Shown: piece by piece, positions 16,848 to 24,108 of the stretch
Layout: each line of letters starts with the position of its first letter
Position numbering within the stretch: the first letter of the stretch is position 1
Source: Azospirillum soli
Lineage (GTDB): Bacteria; Pseudomonadota; Alphaproteobacteria; Azospirillales; Azospirillaceae
DNA length: 64,000 nt
Assembly (NCBI RefSeq): GCF_017876165.1
Contig: NZ_JAGINQ010000017.1
Coordinates: 1 to 64,000 of the forward strand
Direction of reading: 5' to 3'
Notes under the pieces: model-generated
Database searches by the model: none
What the model was told of the DNA's origin: nothing
What the model saw: only the letters and a program-made list of their open reading frames with translations
Translations under genes and position numbers: made by a program

Positions 16848-17150
16848 ATGGAGTACGCCTTTACCGACGTCGACGGCCAGGAAGGCATTCTCCTGTCGGG
16901 GCGCTTCACCTACGACGACAGCCGCAAGTTCCACGACATGCTTGGGCAGTGGGACTTCACGGCACGGCCGCAGGTCAATCTGGACCTGCGTTTCCTGACC
17001 TTCATCGATTCGGCGGCCATCGGCATGCTGTTCATCCTGGCCAACCGCTGCCGCGACGCGAAGGGCCTGGTGACGGTCGTCGGCGCGCAGCCCTACATCA
17101 CGCAGACACTGCGGCGCGTGGCGATGGACCAGTATGTGGAGTTCCGCTGA
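16848..17150 (+). CDS. STAS-domain protein (anti-sigma factor antagonist-like)
   Basis: A 100-residue single STAS domain. The loop LTFIDSAAIGML contains Ser55 at the position that is phosphorylated in SpoIIAA-type antagonists, and VNLDLRFLTFIDS has the typical central strand. Such proteins bind partner anti-sigma kinases or act in phosphorelay switches. No anti-sigma kinase or phosphatase gene is next to it, so the partner must be elsewhere. ATG at 16848 is preferred to a longer frame from 16791, which adds a non-family leader. A bidirectional terminator follows at 17203-17246. Confidence 0.85.
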   Translation: MEYAFTDVDGQEGILLSGRFTYDDSRKFHDMLGQWDFTARPQVNLDLRFLTFIDSAAIGMLFILANRCRDAKGLVTVVGAQPYITQTLRRVAMDQYVEFR

Positions 17151-17202
17151 CGGGGCCGGGGTTTTGGGGCCTGCGCGATGCGGATGCGAGGATGCGGATA
17201 CG

Positions 17203-17246
17203 AAAAAGCCCGCTTCGATCCGTTTCGGACCGGCGGGCTTTTTTCG
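17203..17246. terminator. Bidirectional terminator between the STAS gene and tRNA-Leu
   Basis: AAAAAGCCCGC at 17203-17213 pairs with GCGGGCTTTTTT ending at 17246. A-run and T-run flank the stem on both sides, so it can end transcripts of the plus-strand STAS gene and of the minus-strand tRNA-Leu gene. Confidence 0.8.
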
Positions 17247-17282
17247 TCCTGCCGCCCCCAACCGCCCAAGGGCGTTTGGAGG

Positions 17283-17369
17283 TGGTGCGGTCGAGAAGAC
17301 TCGAACTTCCACTCCGGTTAAGGAACAGCGACCTCAACGCTGCGCGTCTACCAATTCCGCCACGACCGC
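17283..17369 (-). tRNA. tRNA-Leu (anticodon GAG)
   Basis: The 87-base minus-strand cloverleaf starts GCGGTCGTGGCGGAATTGG and ends CGACCGCACCA, so CCA is encoded. The acceptor stem GCGGTCG/CGACCGC is perfect. The anticodon stem CAGCG/CGCTG encloses TTGAGGT, giving anticodon GAG, and there is a long variable arm as expected for tRNA-Leu. The T arm contains GTTCGAGTC. Confidence 0.96.
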
Positions 17370-17423
17370 ACGAGGCTGGTAGCTCCCGACGAGTCGATTG
17401 CTCTTGTCATCGGGTGGAGCGGG

Positions 17424-17452
17424 GGAATACCAGATCCCCAACGCCCGATCAA
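17424..17452 (-). promoter_or_regulatory. Candidate tRNA-Leu promoter
   Basis: On the minus strand TTGATC (17447-17452), 17 bases, TATTCC (17424-17429), placed about 55 bases upstream of the tRNA 5' end. It is weaker than the rrn and tRNA-Pro promoters in this window. Confidence 0.4.
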
Positions 17453-17496
17453 GCGGCGTCTCGCGTTCTCCGAAAAGAAAGTCTTCCGAGCCTTCC

Positions 17497-18162
17497 ATGA
17501 CAGACATCGAATGGCGCATCAGTGACACGCTCGTCCCCTACCCCGAGGCGCTGGCCGAGATGGAGGCCCGCGTCGAGGCGATCCGGGCCGGCACCGCGCC
17601 GGAGCTGGTCTGGCTGCTGGAGCACCCGCCGCTCTACACCGCCGGCACCAGCGCCCGCGACGAGGACCTGCTGGAGCCCAACCGCTTCCCGGTCTACCAC
17701 GCCGGCCGTGGCGGGCAGTTCACCTATCACGGGCCGGGGCAGCGCGTGGCCTACGTCATGCTGGACCTGAAGAAGCGCGGGGCCGACGTCCGCGCCTTCG
17801 TCCACGACCTGGAGGAGTGGCTGATCCGCACGCTCGCCTCCTTCAACATCAAGGGGGAGCGGCGCGAGGGGCGCGTTGGCATCTGGGTCAACAAGCAGCC
17901 CTATGGCGGCGCCCCCGGCCAGGAGGACAAGATCGCCGCCATCGGCGTGCGGGTGCGCCGCTGGGTGACCTTCCACGGGATCGCCTTGAACGTGGAGCCG
18001 GACCTGTCCCATTTCGCCGGCATCGTGCCCTGCGGCATCGCCGAACATGGGGTGACGTCGATGGTCGGGCTCGGCCATCTGGTGACCATGGAAGACGTGG
18101 ATTCGGCGCTGATCGCGACGTGGCCGGAGGTGTTCGGGGAAGAGGTGTTGGACGAGGAATAA
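17497..18162 (+). CDS. lipB: Octanoyltransferase LipB
   Basis: A 221-residue enzyme that transfers octanoyl from acyl carrier protein to lipoyl domains, the first step of lipoate synthesis. The catalytic pair is present: Lys145 in DKIAAIGVRV and Cys179 in GIVPCGIAEHGVTS. The motifs LLEHPPLYTAGTS (41-52) and YHAGRGGQFTYHGPGQ (67-82) complete the active site. ATG at 17497 matches the family start. The gene is divergent from tRNA-Leu and stands alone, with no lipA nearby. Confidence 0.96.
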   Translation: MTDIEWRISDTLVPYPEALAEMEARVEAIRAGTAPELVWLLEHPPLYTAGTSARDEDLLEPNRFPVYHAGRGGQFTYHGPGQRVAYVMLDLKKRGADVRAFVHDLEEWLIRTLASFNIKGERREGRVGIWVNKQPYGGAPGQEDKIAAIGVRVRRWVTFHGIALNVEPDLSHFAGIVPCGIAEHGVTSMVGLGHLVTMEDVDSALIATWPEVFGEEVLDEE

Positions 18163-18188
18163 GGTGTCGCGGCGGGCCCCCACCCTGA

Positions 18189-18216
18189 CCCTCCCCCACC
18201 TGACGGCGGGGGAGGG
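18189..18216. repeat. GC-rich palindrome after lipB
   Basis: CCCTCCCCC (18189-18197) and GGGGGAGGG (18208-18216) form a stem between the convergent lipB gene and the gene ending at 18246. No T-run follows, so it is more like a dispersed repeat than a terminator. Confidence 0.55.
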
Positions 18217-18245
18217 AACATGACCTTGCCTCGCCGCAAGACCGT

Positions 18246-18731
18246 TTACTTCTTGGCGGGCGTGGCCTGCGGGTCATCGTTGAGGACCCGCAGATCCTCG
18301 TTGGTGATGGAGACGACCGTGCAGCCGGTGGTGTCGCCGTTGCGGAACAGGTAGATCAGCTTGCGGTCGGCCAGTTTCTTGGTATCCACCAGATTCAGGC
18401 CGTGGCCGAAGGCGACGCCCAGAATCTCGCCCTTGAAGACGGCGCGGAAGCGGAGCGGCGACAACTGGCGGAAGTGCCGCGCGGCGCAGGCGTCGCTCAG
18501 CTTCTTCTCGATCCGGCCGGCCTTGCGCCAGTCCTGGGTCGAGCGGATCGTCACCCATTGCGGCGGCAGCGGGTACGGCACCACCGGTGGGGACAGGGGC
18601 AGGTTGTAGCCGCCGGGCGGGACCGGCGAGAGGTGCTGCGGATCCGTCTTCTCCAGCGGGCTCTGGGCGACGGCCGGAAGAGCGGCCAGAAGGGCGATCG
18701 GGAAGAGGATCGCGGGCGCGAGGCGCTTCAT
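18246..18731 (-). CDS. Exported hypothetical protein
   Basis: The 161-residue product has a signal peptide (LAPAILFPIALLAALPAVAQ). The mature part is proline-rich at first (SPPVVPYPLPPQWVTIR), then basic with two cysteines (DACAAR, TTGCTVV) that could pair. No family is recognised. The ATG at 18731 is preferred; a GTG six bases upstream overlaps the stop of the preceding gene (18734), so the two genes are surely one transcriptional unit. Confidence 0.7.
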   Translation of the reverse strand: MKRLAPAILFPIALLAALPAVAQSPLEKTDPQHLSPVPPGGYNLPLSPPVVPYPLPPQWVTIRSTQDWRKAGRIEKKLSDACAARHFRQLSPLRFRAVFKGEILGVAFGHGLNLVDTKKLADRKLIYLFRNGDTTGCTVVSITNEDLRVLNDDPQATPAKK

Positions 18732-18733
18732 CG

Positions 18734-19663
18734 TCACACCCGCACGTCGAAGCCCTGCTTCTCGATCTCCTTGCCCATGGATCCGGCGGCCTTGGCCCCC
18801 TTCTCGCCAAAGGCCGAGGTCAGCAGGCCCTTCAGGTCCAGGGATAGGTGCAGCGCCTCGCCGTCCTTCGGGGCGTTCAAGGGCTTCAGGGTCGCCTGCC
18901 CTTCCAGCCCTTCGGACGGCTTGGTCATGGCGCCCTGGAGGCTCTTCATGATGCCGTCCAGTTCCTCGACGCTGAAGCCATCGGCCTGTAGGGTGAAGCT
19001 CTCGGACCGCGCGTTCAGCGTGGCGGCCGAACGCTCCATCCCGAACACGGAGCTGCGGCCGTCGGTGGCGGCCTGGACCGTCTCCGACGTGTGGGCCATG
19101 GAGAGGGAGGTGCGGTCGAAGGTCAGGGTGAGTGTCTTGCCGCCCTGCTCCAGCGTCAGTTCGATGTTGGTGGCTTCGACGGAGACGGCCGAGGATTCGC
19201 GGTGCTGGGACAGTTCGGCGGCTGGCGGCGCCTCGTGGGCGGCCTTTTGGCGCTCGTCCTTGCCGAAACGGTCGGTGAAGCCCTTGACGGCCTCGTCCGT
19301 TTCCTCGTCGCCCATGCCGAAGGCCTTCAGCATGCGCCCAAGATCGCGGCCCATGGCCTGCATTACGCCGTCGAGCTGTTCGGCGAATTCGTCGGTATAG
19401 TCGAGGATGCCCTGCATCCGGCCCAGCGCGTCGTCGGCCTGGGCGACGCCGTTCTTGGCCGCGTCGCTCGCCCCCTCGGTCAGATCGCGCAGGCGGCCGG
19501 TCAGATCCTGAAGGTTGGCACTGAGCAGGAAGGCGGGGTCGGAGGCGTCCTTCTTCTCGGCCTTGGGCTGCGTGTCCCTGGCGGCCTTGTCCTTTGCGGC
19601 GGCGGCGCGGGTGAACGCGTTCGCCAGCATGTCCTTCATCGACGTCAGGTCCGACCCGATCAC
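18734..19663 (-). CDS. Hypothetical protein, 309 residues, helical N-terminal half
   Basis: Residues 1-155 look alpha-helical and charged (LTGRLRDLTEGASDAAKNG, DYTDEFAEQLDGVMQAMG); residues 160-309 look beta-rich (NIELTLEQGGKTLTLTF). There is no signal peptide, membrane span or known motif. Translation starts at a GTG (19663) with GGGAGG upstream. It overlaps the start region of the exported protein downstream (18246-18731) and lies 75 bases after the candidate toxin gene 19739-20746 on the same strand. It is larger than usual immunity proteins, so I do not call it one. Function unknown. Confidence 0.75.
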   Translation of the reverse strand: MIGSDLTSMKDMLANAFTRAAAAKDKAARDTQPKAEKKDASDPAFLLSANLQDLTGRLRDLTEGASDAAKNGVAQADDALGRMQGILDYTDEFAEQLDGVMQAMGRDLGRMLKAFGMGDEETDEAVKGFTDRFGKDERQKAAHEAPPAAELSQHRESSAVSVEATNIELTLEQGGKTLTLTFDRTSLSMAHTSETVQAATDGRSSVFGMERSAATLNARSESFTLQADGFSVEELDGIMKSLQGAMTKPSEGLEGQATLKPLNAPKDGEALHLSLDLKGLLTSAFGEKGAKAAGSMGKEIEKQGFDVRV

Positions 19664-19738
19664 GGCGGCCTCCCAGGAAAGCGGGAACAGGCCGCCAGCC
19701 TAGTCAGATCATGGCTAACGAAATCCTAACCCGCGCCC

Positions 19739-20746
19739 CTAGGCCAGGAAGCTGCTGAAGCGGCCCTTGTTGGTGTCGCGCTCGGGCGATGGGGTCCTTG
19801 CGCGCCCCCGTTTGGAGTCCGTGTCCGAATCGTAATCCGGAATGTTGCCGACCTTTTCGTATTTGTGGCTTCCGTTGCATCGCGTGCACAGGGCCCGCAG
19901 CTTTGACGGATCGTCATGGTCGGCCCGGATGACGTGGGGCGGTTTGCCCAGCAGCTTTTCGTAACGGCGGCTCCACGGCGGATTGTGGTCCATCGCGGCC
20001 GCCCGCATCGTCTCCTTCTTTTTCTTCTTCTTCGTGATGTAGGTGTAGTCCACAAGCTCGAACGCGCCATTCTTTTCGTAGGCGAGCGGCCTGCCGCAAC
20101 CCGGACAGGTCCACACCGCGTCATAGGCGGCGTTGTAATACTTCTTGCGATGTGCGGTCGTTCGGATCACCTGTTCGACGGTGCCGGACGAAAATGTCCA
20201 GCGCGGAGGGCCTTTCTTCGTTGGCTCATAGCTCTCGTCGCTGCTGTCATCTTCCTCCTCGCTGCTGCTGGAGGCCTCCCCCTCGCTTTCGATTTCCATG
20301 CGTTGAATGACGCCGCGCGACGGCGCGACGGCTTGGCGTTGCACCACCGCGCCCGGCGGAGAAGGCGCGCGGACGGCGCCATGGTGCGCCGGACATCCGC
20401 CTCCGGCCGCAGGTGGCCGCAAGGGGAGATTGGAACGATGGTCCGGGCGCACCCCCGGGGCGAATTTTGGCTGCACAGCGAGCACCGGTCCATGGGCCGG
20501 CGCGGGCGGCCCCACCGGCGCGACCGCGCGCTTTGGCTGCACGGCAGGAAACGGTCCGGCGCTGTGGGCCGGAACCGGAGGACCGGGAAGCAGCGGGGAC
20601 GGGCGCGGTGATGCCGACTTCGCCTGGATCGGGTGCGCCTGGATCGGGTGCGCCTGGATCGGGTGCGGCTGGACCTGCTGCGGTCCGGCGGCGTTCCCCG
20701 GCCAACGGATGGCGGGCGTCCCGTTTTGGGGAAACCGCTGCGTCAT
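19739..20746 (-). CDS. Candidate secreted HNH-endonuclease toxin with [VI]Q-repeat leader
   Basis: A 335-residue mosaic. Residues 1-150 are Pro/Ala-rich and contain eight tetrapeptides of the form [VI]Q-[PAR]-x at 25, 30, 35, 40, 69, 91, 135 and 147 (for example VQPK, VQRQ, IQRM). Residues 151-175 are an acidic Ser/Glu/Asp run. Residues 185-300 look like an HNH nuclease: WTCPGCGRPL (212-221), AAAMDHNPPWSRR (249-261) and LRALCTRCNGSHKYE (283-297), giving two CxxC zinc knuckles and an Asp-His-Asn active-site centre. A lysine run (239-244) and KRGRARTPSPER (312-323) resemble nuclear targeting signals. Such VQR/IQR spacers followed by a toxin domain are, from memory, common in cargo of extracellular contractile injection systems. 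No structural genes for such a system and no clear immunity gene are in the window. No signal peptide is visible. Confidence 0.75.
   Translation of the reverse strand: MTQRFPQNGTPAIRWPGNAAGPQQVQPHPIQAHPIQAHPIQAKSASPRPSPLLPGPPVPAHSAGPFPAVQPKRAVAPVGPPAPAHGPVLAVQPKFAPGVRPDHRSNLPLRPPAAGGGCPAHHGAVRAPSPPGAVVQRQAVAPSRGVIQRMEIESEGEASSSSEEEDDSSDESYEPTKKGPPRWTFSSGTVEQVIRTTAHRKKYYNAAYDAVWTCPGCGRPLAYEKNGAFELVDYTYITKKKKKKETMRAAAMDHNPPWSRRYEKLLGKPPHVIRADHDDPSKLRALCTRCNGSHKYEKVGNIPDYDSDTDSKRGRARTPSPERDTNKGRFSSFLA
20621..20680. repeat. 15-bp tandem repeat encoding HPIQA units
   Basis: Three perfect copies of CGCCTGGATCGGGTG (20621-20665) and a degenerate fourth (to 20680). On the minus strand it encodes the five-residue unit HPIQA in the leader of the candidate toxin. 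The unit length keeps the frame, so copy number can change without breaking the protein. Confidence 0.85.
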
Positions 20747-20886
20747 GCGCCGCGCTCCTGTCCATGGTCATTGGCGCTTCCACCCGCCCCTGGCGAGTCG
20801 TGTGGAGTATGAACAATTTTGGGCACGGAGTCACCAGCGCATGCCGTCCCGCCCTCCGCGCGCCGTCCTGAAAGCCGGAAAGCCCG

Positions 20887-21177
20887 TCACACCGTCGGGC
20901 GCTGTTCGAAGGGGCCGGAGCCGGGATCCTCGGCGGGCTCGACGGCGATGTCGCGGACGATGGCGGCGGACGGTCCCTTGCGGCAGGCCTCCAGCATGCG
21001 GTCCACGGCGGCGGCGGGGCCGGCGAAGACCGCCTCGACCGTGCCGTCGCTCCGGTTGCGCACCCAGCCGTTCAAGCCGAAGGCCGTGGCCGCGTCCACC
21101 GTCCAGCCCCGGTACCAGACGCCCTGCACCCGCCCATGGATGCGGGCGCGGACCGATTTGCGCTCTGCGTCAGTCAT
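20887..21177 (-). CDS. Acylphosphatase
   Basis: A 96-residue acylphosphatase that hydrolyses carboxyl-phosphate bonds. The signature IHGRVQGVWYRGWTVDAA contains the catalytic arginine (in YRG) and the phosphate-binding loop GRVQGVWYR; the catalytic asparagine lies in GLNGWVRNRSDGTVEAV. ATG at 21177 overlaps the end of the upstream 2TM gene (stop at 21170), so the pair is coupled. Its role beside fadD is not clear. Confidence 0.93.
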   Translation of the reverse strand: MTDAERKSVRARIHGRVQGVWYRGWTVDAATAFGLNGWVRNRSDGTVEAVFAGPAAAVDRMLEACRKGPSAAIVRDIAVEPAEDPGSGPFEQRPTV

Positions 21178-21436
21178 TGCCGGACTCCGTCTTGGCCTTG
21201 CCCCACCAGCCCATGACATAGGCCGCGTGCACGGCCAGGGGGGCTCCCCAGCCGACCAGGGGGAAGAGGAACCAGGGCGTGCCGGGTGCCAGCAGGGCGT
21301 TGATCGGCACCAGAACCACCATCACGCCGAAATAGGCGATCAGGTGGTTCAGGAAGCCGCGCAGGCGCTTGCGCCTGATCGTGTCGTCGGGCGCCTCGTC
21401 AGCCGCCTTGTTTTCCGGAGTTTCGACGTCGCTCAC
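21170..21436 (-). CDS. 2TM domain-containing protein
   Basis: An 88-residue protein with an acidic N-terminus (1-20), a basic patch RRKRLRGFLNHL, then two membrane helices (about 32-50 and 55-75) and a short lysine-rich tail. The pattern RGFLNHLIAYFGVMVVLVPIN and AAYVMGWWG fits the 2TM (PF13239) family, whose function is unknown; related domains are fused to signalling proteins. It overlaps fadD upstream by four bases and the acylphosphatase gene downstream. Confidence 0.8.
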   Translation of the reverse strand: MSDVETPENKAADEAPDDTIRRKRLRGFLNHLIAYFGVMVVLVPINALLAPGTPWFLFPLVGWGAPLAVHAAYVMGWWGKAKTESGND

Positions 21437-23145
21437 GCCGTGCCGGAGGCACTCTTGCGGCGCGCCTCCTCCTCGTCCAGCAGGGCCTTGCGGTTGAGTT
21501 TGCCGATCATGGTCTTGGGCAGTTCGTCACGGAATTCGATCACCTTGGGCATCTCGATGGGAGAGAGCTTGTCCTTCAGGAAATCCAGCAGGTCTTCCCG
21601 CGTCAAGCTCTGGCCCTCGTCCAGGCGGATGTAGGCCTTGACCGTCTGACCCCGGTATTCGTCGGGCAGGCCCGCCACCACGCATTCGGCCACGGCCGGG
21701 TGCAGGTAGATCGCCTCCTCCACGTTGCGCGGGTAAACGTTGAAGCCGCTGCACAGGATCATGTCCTTGATGCGGTCCACGATGAAGGTGTAGCCGGCCT
21801 CGTCCATGGTGCCGACGTCGCCGGTGTGCAGGCGTCCGTCGATGAGGGCCATGGCGGTCTCGCTGGGCTTCTTCCAATAGCCCTTCATGACCTGGGGGCC
21901 GCGGATGCAGACCTCGCCCTTCTCGCCGGGCGGCAGGACGCGGCGGGGCTCCTCCAGGCTGACGATCTCAATCACCGTGCCGGGCAGCGGCAGGCCGATG
22001 GAGCCCGCCTTGTTCACCCCCGTCATCGGGTTGGCCGTGGCGACCGGCGACGCTTCCGACAGACCGTAACCCTCGACCAGCGTGCAGCCGGTGTTGCGCT
22101 CGAACGTCTCCTTCACCTCGACGGGCAGCGGGGCGCCGCCGGAGATGCAGAAGCGGATCGAGGACAGGTCGTACTGCGACAGGTTCTTGTGGTGGTTGAT
22201 CGCCGTGTAGATGGTCGGCACCGCCGGGAACAGCGTCGGCTTCTTCTTGTGGATCGTCTCCATGACCTGATTCAGGTCGAAGCGCGGCAGCATGACGATT
22301 TCCGCCCCGAAGCGGATGCTGAAATTCATCACGACGGTCATGGCGAAGACGTGGAAGAAGGGCAGAACGCCCAGCATCCGTTCCTGCCCCGGCCGGGCGC
22401 CGTGGAACCACAGGGCGCACTGAACCGTGTTGGCGTAGAGGTTGGCGTGCGTCAGCATCGCCCCCTTGGGCACGCCGGTGGTGCCGCCGGTGTATTGCAG
22501 GACGGCGATGTCCTCGGCCGGGTCGATGGCGACCGGCTGGGGGCGGCCGTCGTTGGCGACAAGCTTCTTGAAGGGCATGTGCCGGTCGTCGGCGGGGATG
22601 CGCGCGACCTCCGCCCGCTTGACGATGGGAAACAGCAGATTCTTCGGAAAGGGCAGGATGTCGGCCATGGAGCAGACGACCAGCCGCTTCAGCCGCGATT
22701 CGGCGAGCATGCGGGCCATCTTGTCGTAGAGCACCTTGAGATCGAGCGTGACCATCATCTCGATCCCGCTGTCGGCGATCTGGTGCTCCAACTCGCGCTC
22801 GGCGTAGAGCGGGTTGAAGTTCACCACCGTGCCGCCGGCCTTCAGGATGGCGTAGTAGCAGATCACGTAATAGGGGGTGTTGGGCAGGAACAGGCCGACC
22901 CGGATGCCCTTTCCCACCCCGGCCGCCTGAAAGCCCTTGGCGGCGCGGTCCACCATGCGCGCGACCTCGGCGTAGCTGGTGCGCTTGCCCATGAAGTCGA
23001 GACATGGCCGGTCGGCGAAGCGGGTCGCCGCCTCATCCAAAAGTGCCGTCAGAGGCAGCGATGGAATCGGGGCGTTCCAATCGACCTCCGCAGGGTAACT
23101 GCGTTCCCAGGACTGCTCCGGCAGGTTGCGGGCCGCTTCGCCCAT
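21433..23145 (-). CDS. fadD: Long-chain fatty acid-CoA ligase
   Basis: A 570-residue acyl-CoA synthetase of the AMP-forming family. The P-loop motif YTGGTTGVPKGAML, the adenine-binding YGLSEASPV, the motif GRLHTGDVGTMDEAGYTFI, and the C-terminal catalytic lysine in LPKTMIGKLNRKAL are all present. It activates fatty acids for beta-oxidation or lipid synthesis at the cytoplasmic face. The start ATG at 23145 has GGGGAGGAC six bases upstream; the frame runs further but without a family-like start. It heads an operon with the 2TM protein and acylphosphatase genes, all overlapping. Confidence 0.93.
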   Translation of the reverse strand: MGEAARNLPEQSWERSYPAEVDWNAPIPSLPLTALLDEAATRFADRPCLDFMGKRTSYAEVARMVDRAAKGFQAAGVGKGIRVGLFLPNTPYYVICYYAILKAGGTVVNFNPLYAERELEHQIADSGIEMMVTLDLKVLYDKMARMLAESRLKRLVVCSMADILPFPKNLLFPIVKRAEVARIPADDRHMPFKKLVANDGRPQPVAIDPAEDIAVLQYTGGTTGVPKGAMLTHANLYANTVQCALWFHGARPGQERMLGVLPFFHVFAMTVVMNFSIRFGAEIVMLPRFDLNQVMETIHKKKPTLFPAVPTIYTAINHHKNLSQYDLSSIRFCISGGAPLPVEVKETFERNTGCTLVEGYGLSEASPVATANPMTGVNKAGSIGLPLPGTVIEIVSLEEPRRVLPPGEKGEVCIRGPQVMKGYWKKPSETAMALIDGRLHTGDVGTMDEAGYTFIVDRIKDMILCSGFNVYPRNVEEAIYLHPAVAECVVAGLPDEYRGQTVKAYIRLDEGQSLTREDLLDFLKDKLSPIEMPKVIEFRDELPKTMIGKLNRKALLDEEEARRKSASGTA

Positions 23146-23360
23146 GATCGTCCTCCCCATCGTTTTTCGGTGCCCCCTCTGGTTTGCGGTGGGGCTTTGC
23201 GGCAATTGTACCCCTTTTCCTGGCGAAATGGGCCGCGACATGCTCCGCCGCAAGGCCGAGCGTCCGGATGAGCTGTTGCCTTTCGGCTACTGCGGAAGGG
23301 CATAGCGGCACGAATGCACCGTCAGACCAATTAAGAGCATTTTCGATAAGGTGTTCGATG

Positions 23361-23366
23361 TATAAT
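23361..23366 (+). promoter_or_regulatory. Candidate -10 element of the cheD promoter
   Basis: A perfect TATAAT lies 45 bases before the cheD ATG in an AT-richer patch (23325-23370). No good -35 hexamer is seen at 17 bases upstream, so only the -10 is called. Confidence 0.4.
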
Positions 23367-23411
23367 GGAGGCTGATCCTCCCCGGACCCCGGGAATTGAA
23401 GGAGCGGCCCC

Positions 23412-24101
23412 ATGCCACTGTCCGGCATCACACGGCCCAGCATCAGCGCGTTCCAGCCGCCCGGCGACCCCGCCGACGGCTATGACCGGCGTGGCGCCGC
23501 CTTGGACGGCGTGCGGGCCGACGGCAGCTACTTCGATTCCGAGTTCCAGGCCTACGTGGTCCCGGTGGTGCTGGGGCATCATCGCATCTCCAGCCGCACC
23601 GACGACATGCTGGTGACGACTCTCGGCTCCTGCGTCGCGGCCTGCATCCACGATCCAGTGGCGCGGGTCGGCGGCATGAACCATTTCCTGCTGCCGGGCG
23701 CGCCGGTGGGCGGCGACGGCTTCGGCGTGGCGACCCGCTACGGCAGCGTGGCGATGGAGCGGCTGATCAACGACCTGCTGGAGCGCGGCGCCCGGCGCGA
23801 GCGGCTGGAGGTCAAGGTGTTCGGCGCCTCCCGCGTCATCGAGACCAGCATGGACGTGGGCGCCAGCAACGCAGCCTTCGTGCTGGACTATGTGCAGCGG
23901 GAAGGGCTGTCGCTGACGGGCCAGGATCTCGGCGGGCCGGTGGGGCGGCGGGTGCATTTCTTCCCGACCACCGGCAAGGCCTTCCGCCGCCTGCTGCGGC
24001 CGGAGACGGAGCGCGAGACGATCCATCAGGAACTGGATTTCCTGAAGATCCTGAAACGGACCCCCGTCGAAGGGGAAGTGGAACTGTTCGACCGGCGCTG
24101 A
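23412..24101 (+). CDS. cheD: Chemoreceptor glutamine deamidase CheD
   Basis: A 229-residue CheD-family protein. The catalytic Cys is in VTTLGSCVAACIHDP (Cys74) and the His in GGMNHFLLPG (His91). CheD deamidates glutamines on chemoreceptors and can interact with CheC/CheY in adaptation. The first 55 residues (Pro/Gly/Asp-rich) extend beyond the usual family start; the ATG at 23412 is the first with a ribosome binding site (AAGGAG). No other che operon gene is next to it; an MCP lies 12 kb away at 35255-36961. Confidence 0.92.
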   Translation: MPLSGITRPSISAFQPPGDPADGYDRRGAALDGVRADGSYFDSEFQAYVVPVVLGHHRISSRTDDMLVTTLGSCVAACIHDPVARVGGMNHFLLPGAPVGGDGFGVATRYGSVAMERLINDLLERGARRERLEVKVFGASRVIETSMDVGASNAAFVLDYVQREGLSLTGQDLGGPVGRRVHFFPTTGKAFRRLLRPETERETIHQELDFLKILKRTPVEGEVELFDRR

Positions 24102-24108
24102 GCGTCCG

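Noticed and set aside
18734..19663. Immunity gene for the nuclease candidate
   Set aside because: Position fits, but size (309 residues), GTG start with its own ribosome binding site and overlap with an exported protein do not resemble known small HNH immunity proteins; left as unknown.
20621..20680. Possible CRISPR-like array from the 15-bp repeats
   Set aside because: Repeats are directly adjacent with no spacers and encode part of a protein; no cas genes are present.
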